From Methanoregula sp. PtaB.Bin085 (GTDB lineage: Archaea; Halobacteriota; Methanomicrobia; Methanomicrobiales; Methanospirillaceae): a DNA stretch of 64,000 bases. Positions 8,901 to 17,225 of this stretch are shown piece after piece. Below the pieces are notes generated by a model. That model was not told where the DNA came from, ran no database searches, and saw only the letters and a program-made list of their open reading frames with translations. The stretch lies in NCBI RefSeq assembly GCF_002067035.1, contig NZ_MVQB01000027.1, forward strand, positions 186,001 through 250,000, read 5' to 3'. A program made the position numbers and the translations under genes. Every line of letters begins with the position of its first letter. Position 1 is the first letter of the stretch.

Positions 8901-8976
8901 GAAAAAACAGGAATGCTGGATGATAAACCGACACTCAAATTCTGCCGGAAAATGAATTGAGGAGGTATCCCCTGCT

Positions 8977-10314
8977 TCAGTTGATCCGGAGCCGTTCCCC
9001 GTTCCGCATGGGGTGGACATCCTTGTTCGCGGTATACCCGAGGTCACCGGCAAACTCGGCATAGCCTGCGGTCATCGTCAGGTCAGCGTGCGCCGGGATG
9101 ATGTGGCGGGGCTGCAGCATCTCGAGGAACTCGTAGTGATCCTCCCGGTAGGCATGGCCGCTGACATGCAGGTCCTCGAATGTTCTCGCGCCGAGCCTCT
9201 TCAGGTGACGGGATACCACGTACCGCTGCCCGACGTTCATCGGGTTCGGGATCACGTTCGCCGAGAAGAGGACCTTGTCACCCTTTCCCAGCTGGTAGGG
9301 TGTGTCGCCGAGGGCCATCCGCGTCAGGATCGACCCGGGCTCCCCCTGGTGGCCGGTCACGATGGGGACGAACTTGTCCTTGCCCTCCTTCATCATCCGC
9401 CGCATGACCCGGTCGACGGTCCTCCGATCCCCGAAGACGCTTGCGGTTTCCGGGAACGAGACGAACTTCATCTGTTCCGCGGTGACCGCGTACTTCTGCA
9501 TCGACCTGCCGAGGAAGACCGGTTTCCTGCCAATCTCGTGGGCGCATTCCGCGATGGTCTTCACCCGGGCGATATGGGAGGAGAACGTCGAGACAACGAT
9601 GGCGTTCTTGTCGTCCTCGTAACTGGTAATGACGTCCCGGACAAGGTCGCGGGCAACCCGCTCGCTCGGGCACCGGCCCGATCGGTGGATGTAGGTGCTT
9701 TCCACAATCAGGGCAAGAACCCCTTCCTTTCCCAGCTGCCGGAAGCGGGCAAAGTCAGGCGGCTTTCCGATGACCGGTGTCCGGTCGAACTTGAAGTCGC
9801 AGGCGTACACGATCGCACCGTGGGGCGTATGGAGAACCGGCGTCACGGTATCGATGATCGAGTGCTGCGTGTGCACGAACTCGAGGACAAGGTTCGGCGA
9901 GAGCGTGTACCGCTGGCCGGCGCCGAGAGCAAAGAGACGGTTGTTCACCCCGAATTTTTTCTCCCCGGATATCTGCTGCCGGATCAGTTCGGTGGCATAG
10001 GGTGTGGCGATGATAGGTGCCTTGTACCGGTGTGCGAGCTTGGGGATGGCCCCGATGTGGTCGAGATGCCCGTGGGAGCAGACGATTGCTTTTACCGTGC
10101 CTTCGACCTTCTGAAGCACCGTGTCGTCCGGGATTGCCCTGATCTTGATAAGATCGAGAGAGTGCATCTCATCCACCTCGGCATCCTCGTGGATCATCAG
10201 CTGGTCGAGGCGGAGGCCCATATCGAAGATGACGATCTCCTTTCCGCAGCGGACGGCAGTCATGTTCCGCCCGACTTCATCATATCCGCCTACGGCGATT
10301 ATTTCTATTTCCAT
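8977..10314 (-). CDS. rnj: Archaeal ribonuclease J (beta-CASP metallo-beta-lactamase)
   Basis: The 445-residue product is a beta-CASP nuclease of the RNase J group, expected to act as a 5'-3' exoribonuclease in RNA turnover. The metallo-beta-lactamase motif 2 is CSHGHLDHIG (near residue 80), with further ligands in AYACDFKFD and the C-terminal SGHAYREDH and PAHADL segments. There are no KH domains, so it is not the aCPSF1 or aCPSF2 type. It begins MEIEIIAVGGYDEVGRNM, the usual start of archaeal RNase J. The upstream leader (10315-10504) contains strong hairpins that may matter for control. Confidence 0.93.
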   Translation of the reverse strand: MEIEIIAVGGYDEVGRNMTAVRCGKEIVIFDMGLRLDQLMIHEDAEVDEMHSLDLIKIRAIPDDTVLQKVEGTVKAIVCSHGHLDHIGAIPKLAHRYKAPIIATPYATELIRQQISGEKKFGVNNRLFALGAGQRYTLSPNLVLEFVHTQHSIIDTVTPVLHTPHGAIVYACDFKFDRTPVIGKPPDFARFRQLGKEGVLALIVESTYIHRSGRCPSERVARDLVRDVITSYEDDKNAIVVSTFSSHIARVKTIAECAHEIGRKPVFLGRSMQKYAVTAEQMKFVSFPETASVFGDRRTVDRVMRRMMKEGKDKFVPIVTGHQGEPGSILTRMALGDTPYQLGKGDKVLFSANVIPNPMNVGQRYVVSRHLKRLGARTFEDLHVSGHAYREDHYEFLEMLQPRHIIPAHADLTMTAGYAEFAGDLGYTANKDVHPMRNGERLRIN

Positions 10315-10925
10315 GTGTTGTGAATCTCCTGATTATCGGTATTGCATACTCTTTGTTTTCCCGGTTCTGCGGGAACCGGTATACCGGGTCATCCCCCGGT
10401 TTGACCGACGGGAAACCCGGAATTATCCGGAATCATTCGGGCCGGCCAGCAGCTGAATTCAGCCGGTCCTTATTCGTCAGGGGATCTCCGGGAATGGAGA
10501 TCCCTTCGGATATTCCGGCCCTCCTTCTCATCATGCCGGACATACAGGGAGGAAATTGTCTCTCCCCCTGCTTATGCGAGCCATTCTCTGACCTGTCGGA
10601 GAATTTCCCTTGGAGGCCCGTGCAGGCCCTTAACCCAAACGGGAAAAGGACCCGGTAAAGGCCGTCACCACGACACCGTGGATCATCCCAACCCTGTCCC
10701 GGGACCGTTCATTCTCCAGATGCCTTCCTGTATTCAGGCACCTTCCGCATAATTCCTGCACATTGCTTCCCGCGCAGGTTCCGGATCCAACTGGTTCCGG
10801 AAAATGTCTATTGTAAATCGCTCGGCAGATACTTCAACCTTTGTCTTCAGTACGCCACCGGAAGGAGATACCTGTGAGGAAGCGAATCTCTGCTGATGCT
10901 CCATAGCCCGTCAGCCTGGCCCGTT
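10315..10925. other. Gene-free stretch with three strong hairpins
   Basis: No convincing gene is seen in these 610 bases; the open frames lack codon bias and known motifs. Three inverted repeats stand close together: CCGGTTC/GAACCGG (10361-10379, 5-nt loop), CCGGG/CCCGG (10384-10399) and GGGATCTCC/GGAGATCCC (10481-10504, 6-nt loop). They lie upstream of RNase J on the minus strand, so they would be in its promoter or 5' leader. The remainder (10505-10925) shows nothing I can name. Confidence 0.5.
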
Positions 10926-11510
10926 TCAGTTGATAGTCTCAGGATCGGCCGGAATACCTGCAGAAACGGTCCGGGTGAACTCCCGCACCATCTCCCGGTC
11001 ACCTGCCCGGTACAGGACAGTTACACCGACCACGTGTCTGCCTTTCGGGGCCGGACCGTGGGCGATCCAGATACTCTTCGTCTCGTCCGGCTCGAGGCGG
11101 GTGAGCACGATATGTTCCTCCTTCAGCACGAGACCCTGCGGAGGAGAGAGGATAACTGTGACCTGCCCGAAGGGAACCGAAGTGAATCCGCGAATCCGCA
11201 TCTCGAGACGACCGTCAACCCCTGCCGGTATTTCGCCTGAGAGGGTCACAACCGGCATCGGCGTCAGGGCCCGCAAGGTATCGATAAGCGAGGAGGAACT
11301 GTCATGGAACCCTTTGACGAGCCGGAGGGAGGCATACAGGATCGCTGCCATCACGATGATCGCAACCGAACCGATTCCAGGGATAATCAGCCATGCACAG
11401 GTATCAGATGTCGTCATCCGGCTGTCCGCAGCGCCTGCAGCCAGGATCAGGAGAAGGGCGATGATCACGGTGAGCCCGGCAAGGAGAGCAGTGCGGAGGG
11501 CAGGTTGCAT
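10926..11510 (-). CDS. Membrane-anchored protein of unknown function
   Basis: The 194-residue product has two hydrophobic helices near the N-terminus (about residues 7-28 and 41-64). A soluble domain rich in beta-type sequence follows (ARALTPMPVVTLSGEIPAGV onward) and resembles an immunoglobulin-like or CARDB-like fold: strands with conserved Leu/Val spacing and an EPDETKSIWI segment. By topology the soluble part is probably outside the cell. I do not recognise a named family. It stands alone on the minus strand with gaps on both sides. Confidence 0.7.
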   Translation of the reverse strand: MQPALRTALLAGLTVIIALLLILAAGAADSRMTTSDTCAWLIIPGIGSVAIIVMAAILYASLRLVKGFHDSSSSLIDTLRALTPMPVVTLSGEIPAGVDGRLEMRIRGFTSVPFGQVTVILSPPQGLVLKEEHIVLTRLEPDETKSIWIAHGPAPKGRHVVGVTVLYRAGDREMVREFTRTVSAGIPADPETIN

Positions 11511-11597
11511 GCGGTTTTCTCCGGAGTATCATTCCGTTGTCGCCAGCCGGGGATAAGGGTATGGGAATCGTGAATCGATCAAAAGGTCCGGATTGTT

Positions 11598-11954
11598 TCA
11601 CCGTTCATCATGAGGAGCAGATCCTTTCCCGGCCATCGTGCACCCTTCCGGCACATAGTACCGTTTCCCGCCGCTCAGGGTCCTTCCGCAGAAATCCCGG
11701 CAGGTCAGCGGCCGTTTGTCATAGATGGCACAGCCCCACGTCTTTACGCCACTGCCATCGGGCTCTTCCTCACGCAGGTGCCGGCAGGGTGCATTGGCAA
11801 GGAAATACCCGCCTGATTCCTTCAGGCCACGCTCCCGGAAGTAATGGAGCTGGTGGGGTTTACACTGCCGGACAAGGGCGATGGGAAGCCACCGGCAGCA
11901 CTCGCCGCAGCGGCTGCAGGGGCCGCTCTCTGGTTGCTGATCTCCGGATTTCAT
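11598..11954 (-). CDS. YkgJ-family cysteine cluster protein
   Basis: The product carries the CXXCGECC start of the YkgJ/UPF0153 family (CSRCGECCRWLP). Further conserved cysteines follow in NAPCRHL, WGCAIYDKRPLTCRDF and PEGCTM, a pattern expected to bind zinc or an iron-sulfur cluster. The biochemical role of the family is not settled. I start at ATG 11954, which gives 118 residues with the first cysteine near residue 12; the frame is open to 12017, but that extension has no family similarity. The gene is flanked by non-coding gaps on both sides. Confidence 0.82.
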   Translation of the reverse strand: MKSGDQQPESGPCSRCGECCRWLPIALVRQCKPHQLHYFRERGLKESGGYFLANAPCRHLREEEPDGSGVKTWGCAIYDKRPLTCRDFCGRTLSGGKRYYVPEGCTMAGKGSAPHDER

Positions 11955-12077
11955 CAGGAATCCATTTGGATGGCTCCATGGGTAAGGATTACGGATTATT
12001 CGCCCGGGGTAAGCCACAGATGATGGCTATAAATAAAGGAGAGGTGGGGGAATGTGCAGGATGCCCGGCGATCCTGG

Positions 12078-12536
12078 TCAGAGCGAGCCGACGTCCTTCA
12101 GCAGGCTTTCGGTAAATTCACGGAGCACGGGATCCTCGCTGTCGTCGGCCACGAACTCCCGCAGTCCGCGGAGGGCACCGGTACTCCGGATGGCGGTGAG
12201 GGCTGCTGCTGCCTGCTTCCGGATCCCCACCTGCTCGTTCCTGTCCCGGAGCCTTCCTGTCAGCTCATCCACCCCGCGCCCGCTCTTCAGGCTGCCAAGG
12301 GCTGTTGTTGCAGCCAGCCGTATCTCCCTGTCCGGTTCCCCGAGCAGGTCCACCAGGGGCCTGACCGCACGCGGATCGCCGCTCTTCCCGAGTGCAACCA
12401 CTGCCCGTAACCGGTCTTCGGTGCAGTTGCCGGACACTGCCGTATATATCAGGTCGTAGATCCCTCCGTGATGAGGAAGGGAATTATACCATTCGCCGTC
12501 ATCCTGTTCAAGACTTATTCCCATGATCTTCACCAT
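12078..12536 (-). CDS. HEAT-repeat protein
   Basis: A 152-residue soluble protein made of about three HEAT/PBS-lyase-type repeats, seen as recurring ALGKSGDPRAVRPLVDLL, ALGSLKSGRGVDELTGRL and ALTAIRSTGALRGLREFV units. Such proteins act as scaffolds or as helpers of bilin or cluster enzymes; no specific partner is evident here. The start may be ATG 12536 or ATG 12524. No membrane segment is present. Confidence 0.8.
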   Translation of the reverse strand: MVKIMGISLEQDDGEWYNSLPHHGGIYDLIYTAVSGNCTEDRLRAVVALGKSGDPRAVRPLVDLLGEPDREIRLAATTALGSLKSGRGVDELTGRLRDRNEQVGIRKQAAAALTAIRSTGALRGLREFVADDSEDPVLREFTESLLKDVGSL

Positions 12537-12772
12537 TCAGGAAAATTCATTCAACGATACCGGTTCTCCCTTCAGCATCCGTTTACACGGGGCTTAGAGA
12601 ATACAGAAGAGCGTCCGCTTACCACGAGTGGCCCGTACCCGGGTCATGCTCCCACCCATGCGATTCGCAGACGAAGACATTGCAGTAGTATGATGCAATC
12701 CGATTATAAATAATTATGCGATAATTCCGGTTTTGTCATCCGGCAGGTATGAAAGGGCGGATCCCGGATCCG

Positions 12773-13252
12773 TTATTTATGGTAGGGTTCCCCCCGGAGG
12801 ATCCGGAACGCCCGGTATACCTGCTCCAGCAGAATGAGCCGGGCCATCGGGTGCGTGAACGTCATCTTCGAGAGCGAAAGCCGAAGGTCGCTGCGGTCAA
12901 TGACCATGGGAGAAAGGCCGAGATCCCCGCCAATAACAAATGCAACAGGACTCCTTCCCGCAAGCTGCCAGACGCGGAAGCCATTTGCCAGATCCTCGCT
13001 TGTCCAGTTCTGCCCCTTTATATCAAGAGCGATAACCAGCGATCCTTCAGGAATCTCTGCAAGGATCCGCTGCCCTTCCCTGTCAAGAGCTGCCGATTCG
13101 GTTGCGGGTGAAGCTGCCGGCGATCGTTTCTCCTCGGAAAGTTCCGTGATCTGCAGCTTGGCGTAAGGGCGGAGACGTTTTTCATACTCAGCGATACCCT
13201 CCTGCAGGAACCGCTCCTTGATCCTTCCGACAGCAATAATGCGGATATGCAT
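12773..13252 (-). CDS. rlmH: 23S rRNA pseudouridine-1915 N3-methyltransferase (RlmH-like)
   Basis: RlmH is a SPOUT-class methyltransferase that modifies a pseudouridine in helix 69 of 23S rRNA. The 159-residue product starts MHIRIIAVGRIKERFLQEGI. It carries the SAM-knot region VAFVIGGDLGLSP and the C-terminal LSKMTFTHPMARLILLEQVYRAFRI, both close to the bacterial enzyme. The ATG at 13252 gives the family start; an upstream in-frame ATG at 13264 adds only four residues. It is a single gene with non-coding DNA on both sides. Confidence 0.92.
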   Translation of the reverse strand: MHIRIIAVGRIKERFLQEGIAEYEKRLRPYAKLQITELSEEKRSPAASPATESAALDREGQRILAEIPEGSLVIALDIKGQNWTSEDLANGFRVWQLAGRSPVAFVIGGDLGLSPMVIDRSDLRLSLSKMTFTHPMARLILLEQVYRAFRILRGEPYHK

Positions 13253-13326
13253 AGTGCACAGCACTGAAAATTTTTCAATACCACAAGTTACAGGGAACCG
13301 GGAAAGAAGAGGTGGAAGTATGTTAC

Positions 13327-13641
13327 CTATGAATTACCCTTAGCATCTTTGGCATCGATCTTCTGGTGCGATAACACATCCAGCAGGACTTCCTTCATCA
13401 TGTTCTTCATGAGTTCCCGTCCTTCATCCGATGACATGTAGTCCTTGAACAGTTCCCTGAACTGTCCCATATCGTGGTGATTATCGACGAAGGCTAATAA
13501 AGCTTGTGTAATGCAGTCGGAGACCGTGGAGAACTTCTTTTCCTCGTACACCAGTTTATTGACCTTATCATAAATGTTGGGGGGCATTTTGTACGAGATC
13601 GCAACACGTTCCCCTCGGGTTGCCGGAGCCTTCTCTGCCAT
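13327..13641 (-). CDS. Ribbon-helix-helix (CopG/NikR-like) regulator
   Basis: The 104-residue product has an N-terminal beta strand and helices typical of ribbon-helix-helix DNA-binding proteins: RVAISYKMPPNIYDKVNKLV followed by FSTVSDCITQALLAFV. The remaining C-terminal half is helical and charged and may oligomerise or bind a partner. It is transcribed divergently from a small membrane protein gene. The shared intergenic region holds repeated GGAATACT/AGTATTCC sites overlapping both TATA-like elements, so autoregulation and control of the neighbour are likely. Confidence 0.82.
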   Translation of the reverse strand: MAEKAPATRGERVAISYKMPPNIYDKVNKLVYEEKKFSTVSDCITQALLAFVDNHHDMGQFRELFKDYMSSDEGRELMKNMMKEVLLDVLSHQKIDAKDAKGNS

Positions 13642-13796
13642 TCCCTACAAAATTCGCCGGAATACTATAAATAGGCTGTTAAATCCCCGGAGTAATGCTT
13701 ATGTATTCCCAAATTTTCAATAGTATTCCTTAAACAATACTTATGGAATACTTTTTATAGCGCGGCGCAAAACAGGAGATCATCGAGAGGTGAACC
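13642..13796. promoter_or_regulatory. Divergent promoter with GGAATACT operator-like sites
   Basis: Four related sites are seen: GGAATACT at 13659-13666, GTATTCC at 13703-13709, AGTATTCC at 13722-13729 and GGAATACT at 13745-13752. The last two form an inverted pair 15 bases apart. TATA-like sequences TATAAATA (about 13666-13673) and TTTTTATAG (about 13752-13760) adjoin or overlap the outer sites. The layout fits repression of both genes by the ribbon-helix-helix protein, which is an inference. Confidence 0.6.
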
Positions 13797-14294
13797 ATGA
13801 ACGAAATCATCCTGTTACTCCTTGGATTCCTGGGGGTGTTTGCCGCCGGGTGCAGCATAGCCCTCCTTGCACTTGGAAAACTGATCGACCAGTTCCCCTC
13901 GGGTGATGAGTCAAAGCGCACCCGGAGCATTACAAGCCCTGTTGAAACGACGAAGATCTCGATCGCCCTGTTCTGGGGCCTCTTTATTATCGGCGGGTGG
14001 GCGGTGATGCAGGAAAGCCGCCTCGTCATGATCGCGGGGATCACAACGCTCTTTGCCATCAGCCTGTTCATGATCACTGCCCTGATATTCTCCTTTGCCG
14101 TTCTCAATGCCCTGAGGGCGAGAAAGAGCGGTGCGAAGGCACCGGTCGGAATACCGGTGATCCAGATCTCCCCGGCTGCCCCTGTTCCGGTTTCAGCTGA
14201 GGCCGAACCAATCCAGCCGGCGCCGGTCCTCAGGAAACGTTACAACAACCCTCTCACCGACTTCATGCTCAATGCGCTGCTGAAAAAGGAGTGA
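13797..14294 (+). CDS. Small multi-pass membrane protein, unknown function
   Basis: The 165-residue product has three hydrophobic helices (about residues 3-25, 53-72 and 79-103). A Pro/Ala-rich cytoplasmic-type tail ends RKRYNNPLTDFMLNALLKKE. I do not recognise the family. It faces the ribbon-helix-helix regulator across a 155-base operator-like region and is probably its target. A ribosome binding site-like GAGAGG lies about 10 bases before the ATG. Confidence 0.75.
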   Translation: MNEIILLLLGFLGVFAAGCSIALLALGKLIDQFPSGDESKRTRSITSPVETTKISIALFWGLFIIGGWAVMQESRLVMIAGITTLFAISLFMITALIFSFAVLNALRARKSGAKAPVGIPVIQISPAAPVPVSAEAEPIQPAPVLRKRYNNPLTDFMLNALLKKE

Positions 14295-14452
14295 ATTTTT
14301 CTTTTTTTCAAGGGGCAGAGAGGGTTTTTTTTCCGAATCAGTTTTCCTGCTGTATTGTTACGGGTCCCCTGCCTCTGGGTCACTCATGAGGAAATTTGAA
14401 CGATCAGCGCGGGGAAATGCCGGGTAAAAAGTATTCATCGGGAAAAAGTGTT

Positions 14453-14522
14453 GTAAAGTACTCTCTTGATTGCCGGGTAAGTACTTGACTCACTAAGGGC
14501 GTACTTTACTACTTTTTTTTAT
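14453..14522 (+). terminator. GTAAAGTAC/GTACTTTAC stem followed by T run
   Basis: Perfect 9-base arms at 14453-14461 and 14501-14509 enclose about 39 bases that include a smaller AAGTACTT dyad, and a run of eight T follows. It lies about 160 bases after the membrane protein gene, so it may end that transcript; an operator role is the alternative. Confidence 0.4.
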
Positions 14523-14760
14523 TCTCCGTCGTGAACTCTCTGGCCGATCAATCGGATCGCGATTAAAAAATTACGGGCGGGGGGTGAGGGGGCGATTGAA
14601 AATTTTTTCCGGAATCACCACTCCAGCTTCGTAGTTGCACATGGACTGCATCCCTCTTAAAACTCAGCAGGACACTTCAATCGAGATGCCCGGCCAAGTC
14701 TTGAAAAACAGTTGCCCCATGATGATATCTATTTCAACAATAACCGGGTTCAGATTGGAT

Positions 14761-14827
14761 TTGACGCTCTTGGGGGCTCCGCTGATGCTCCGCCCCCGCC
14801 GCGTGGGCATCCCCCACATTGCGATGA
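14761..14827 (-). repeat. GC-rich repeat, module B copy 1
   Basis: Read on the minus strand, this copy contains GCGGCGGGGGCGGAGCATCA followed by GCGGAGCCCCCAAGAGCGTC. It matches copies at 31454-31518 and 32107-32162. The element has a GGGGGC/GCCCCC stem around a roughly 14-base loop. The weak open frame over it (14635-14844) is not a gene. Confidence 0.7.
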
Positions 14828-15023
14828 CGTCGTATTACCGGTAAACCAAACTCCTCCCTATCACCCTGATCGGCTTCCTATTGTGAGACTAATGGTGATA
14901 GAGAAAGATGATTAAAACACTGAAAACGAATATAGCGGCATATAACAATATATAATTACTATAAAACATAGTAGATAAATTTATTTGTCACAACATCCAG
15001 ATAGTATTGAAGGAGTTATTCCA

Positions 15024-15125
15024 ATGAATGATCCAACTGCTGAATCAATACAATATGCATTATGCGTAATTGCCTTGATTGCAGTTCTTGTATGGTGGGG
15101 ACTATATTCCTCCGGAATCTCTTGA
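15024..15125 (+). CDS. 33-residue single-span membrane peptide
   Basis: An ATG at 15024, preceded by AAGGAG at 15010-15015, opens a 34-codon frame whose product starts MNDPTAESIQYALCVIALIA and ends with TGA at 15123-15125. Residues about 10-28 form a single hydrophobic helix with WW near its end. Upstream DNA is strongly AT-rich, with TATA-like ATATATAAT and a TACTAT/ATAGTA dyad near 14955-14975. No family is recognised. The gene lies between modules B and A of a repeat element that elsewhere in the window lack this insert. Confidence 0.55.
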   Translation: MNDPTAESIQYALCVIALIAVLVWWGLYSSGIS

Positions 15126-15262
15126 ACCACATATCGAACTCCCCTTTTTTCTCCTCGAACTCGGTTTATAAACGATAACCCTCACAGGGTTGCACCCACT
15201 GCAAGAGTGCCAAGTTGAACCGCACCGATGTGAGTGTTCTCTGTACAGGTAATGCAGAGGTA

Positions 15263-15314
15263 TCGCAATGCGCCCACGCCCCCACCGGGGGCGGGTTGGC
15301 GCAAGGGGGGCGAT
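15263..15314 (-). repeat. GC-rich hairpin repeat, module A copy 2
   Basis: On the minus strand the core reads CCCCCCTTGCGCCAACCCGC, then a CCCCCG/GGGGGC stem and GCGCATTGCGATA. It matches module A at 8481, 31353 and 31990. The sequence beyond it, including GCATTACCTG, also recurs after the copy at 31990. Confidence 0.7.
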
Positions 15315-15355
15315 CGTATCTGCTGATCGAAATTTTAAAAAAAGAAAAAGGAAAT

Positions 15356-16570
15356 TTACCCGAATATCTTCTTCGACTGCTCAAGGGCATCGACGGCGGG
15401 GAGCACCTTGCCGGTCAGGAACTCGATGCAGGCCCCGCCGCCGGTGGAAATGTGGGTGAAGTCCTTGTCAAGGCCCATCTTCTCGATGACCACCGCGGTA
15501 TGGCCGCCGCCGACAACCGAGAACTCGACCTTCGAGGCTGCTTTGAGCATCTCGTAGGTTCCGGTGGCGAAGTCCGCTTCCTCGAAGAGCCCGGCCGGGC
15601 CGTTGAAGACCACGGTGCCGGATTTCTTCAGGACACCGACCATGTCATGGATCGATTCAATGCCGATGTCGAGGACCGGGCAGTCCTCGGGGATCTTTGT
15701 TATCGGGTACTCTTTCCGGTGGTTGTTCTCGCGGACAGCAACGGTCTGCGGCATGACAACACGGTCTTTGTATTTCGCAAGGATCTCCTTTGCCTTCTCG
15801 ATCTCGGGCTGGTACTTGAGCTGGGCAATCAGCTGGGTGGAGGGTTTGCCGATATCGTACCCTGCCGCGATCAGAAAGACATTGGCAACAACGCCGATGA
15901 CGATGACCTTGTCGGCGATACCCTTGTCAAGGACGTTTTTGGCGACATCGATGGAATCGTCCACCTTGGTGCCGCCGAGCACCATGCAGACGGGCCGGGG
16001 GGCGCCCGAAAAGACTTTGGAGAGCGTGAAGACCTCCTTCTCCATCAGGAGTCCCCCGGCTGAACGCATGGCCATCGGCAGTCCGACCACCGTAGGCTGA
16101 GAACGGTGGGCGGTGCCGAAGGCGTCGTTGACGAACACGTCTGCCATCGACGAGAGTTTCTTCACAAGGTGGGTCTTTTTGGCCTCTTCCGGTTTCAGGG
16201 TCAGGTTCTCCTCGGCATTGAAACGGACGTTCTCGAGCATGACCACGTCACCGATCTTCATGGCGTGGACCGCATCCCGGGCATGCTTCCCGAAGATGCT
16301 GTCCACGTACGTGACCGGTTTGCCGAGCAGCTGCTCGAGCTTCTCGGCATGGGCCTCGAGAGTGGTGAAGTCCTTCTTCCCGGGCCGGCTCTGGTGGGTG
16401 ACGATCACGACCCGGCTCCCTTCGAGGGCTTTGATGGTCGGGATATGCTCCCGGAACCGCTTGTCGTCAAGGATAAGGTTCGAGGCCGGGTCGATCGGCG
16501 AGTTCAGGTCGAGCCGGAGCAGCACGGTCTTTTTCTCAGCACCCAGTTCCCTGATCGTCCCGATGGTCAT
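15356..16570 (-). CDS. pgk: Phosphoglycerate kinase
   Basis: The enzyme interconverts 1,3-bisphosphoglycerate and 3-phosphoglycerate; in a methanogen it works mainly in gluconeogenesis. The N-terminal substrate region LLRLDLNSPID is present, then VVIVTHQSRPG and MLENVRFNAEE. The C-terminal nucleotide-binding domain carries VVFNGPAGLFE and VVGGGHTAVVIE. Its 404 residues match archaeal Pgk. It follows the ATP synthase operon on the same strand with a 19-base gap to atpD, so readthrough is possible. Confidence 0.97.
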   Translation of the reverse strand: MTIGTIRELGAEKKTVLLRLDLNSPIDPASNLILDDKRFREHIPTIKALEGSRVVIVTHQSRPGKKDFTTLEAHAEKLEQLLGKPVTYVDSIFGKHARDAVHAMKIGDVVMLENVRFNAEENLTLKPEEAKKTHLVKKLSSMADVFVNDAFGTAHRSQPTVVGLPMAMRSAGGLLMEKEVFTLSKVFSGAPRPVCMVLGGTKVDDSIDVAKNVLDKGIADKVIVIGVVANVFLIAAGYDIGKPSTQLIAQLKYQPEIEKAKEILAKYKDRVVMPQTVAVRENNHRKEYPITKIPEDCPVLDIGIESIHDMVGVLKKSGTVVFNGPAGLFEEADFATGTYEMLKAASKVEFSVVGGGHTAVVIEKMGLDKDFTHISTGGGACIEFLTGKVLPAVDALEQSKKIFG

Positions 16571-16589
16571 CCGGCCTCACCGTACCTTC

Positions 16590-17219
16590 CTATGCATTGC
16601 TCCTTGCTTTAATCCTCTTCATCCGGAAGAGTTCTTCCCGCTCCATCTCGTCAAGGCGCATCTTGATGAAGTCCCGGGCTGCCGTCAGCTCCGGGATGAC
16701 CTTGAACTCGAGCGCGTTGACACGGCGCTTGGTCTTCTCGATCTCGTCGAGGAGACGCTTCATGGTGGTCTCGATCTCGGCGCTCTCGATGATCGCTTCA
16801 ACCAGTTCTTCGAAAGCCGACGCGGTCTCATCGATGACGGTTGAGGTGCCGAGCACACCATACCCGCGGTCAATGACGCTCTTTTTCACCTTGGAGGAGT
16901 CGATCTCGGGGACAACGACCCCCATGATGTTCTTGCTCTTTAAGGTGATCTGCGGCACTTCCCTGACGGAAAATGCCGCGGACTTTACGCCGATCGCTCC
17001 CTCGACGGTGTTGGCCAGAGCCATCATCTCGGCGGCACGCTCGTACTTTTTGAGGAGTTCGCCCCTGCTGTCCTTGGCGGTTGCCAGGATCTTGAAGAAT
17101 TCCAGGATCAGTCCATCGCGCTTCATCTTGAGGATCTTGTAACCGCGCTCGGAGAGCTGGATCTTCCGCTTGAGGTTGATCAGTTCCGAGCGGGTTGGCT
17201 TGACATCGCGCAGCGCCAT
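16590..17219 (-). CDS. atpD: A-type ATP synthase subunit D
   Basis: This is the central rotor stalk subunit, which transmits rotation between the membrane ring and the A3B3 head. The 209-residue product starts with the family segment DVKPTRSELINLKRKIQLSE. It is largely alpha-helical and coiled-coil at both ends (ERGYKILKMKRDGL; DEIEKTKRRVNALEFKVIPE). It is the last gene of the ATP synthase operon and begins six bases after atpB ends. Confidence 0.95.
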   Translation of the reverse strand: MALRDVKPTRSELINLKRKIQLSERGYKILKMKRDGLILEFFKILATAKDSRGELLKKYERAAEMMALANTVEGAIGVKSAAFSVREVPQITLKSKNIMGVVVPEIDSSKVKKSVIDRGYGVLGTSTVIDETASAFEELVEAIIESAEIETTMKRLLDEIEKTKRRVNALEFKVIPELTAARDFIKMRLDEMEREELFRMKRIKARSNA

Positions 17220-17225
17220 GGACGG

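Noticed and set aside
10320-10658. 112-codon frame upstream of RNase J
   Set aside because: It runs through strong hairpins, has no motifs, and its codon use is unlike neighbouring genes.
14635-14844. 69-codon frame over module B copy 1
   Set aside because: It covers a dispersed GC-rich repeat, and its product changes completely in the other repeat copies.
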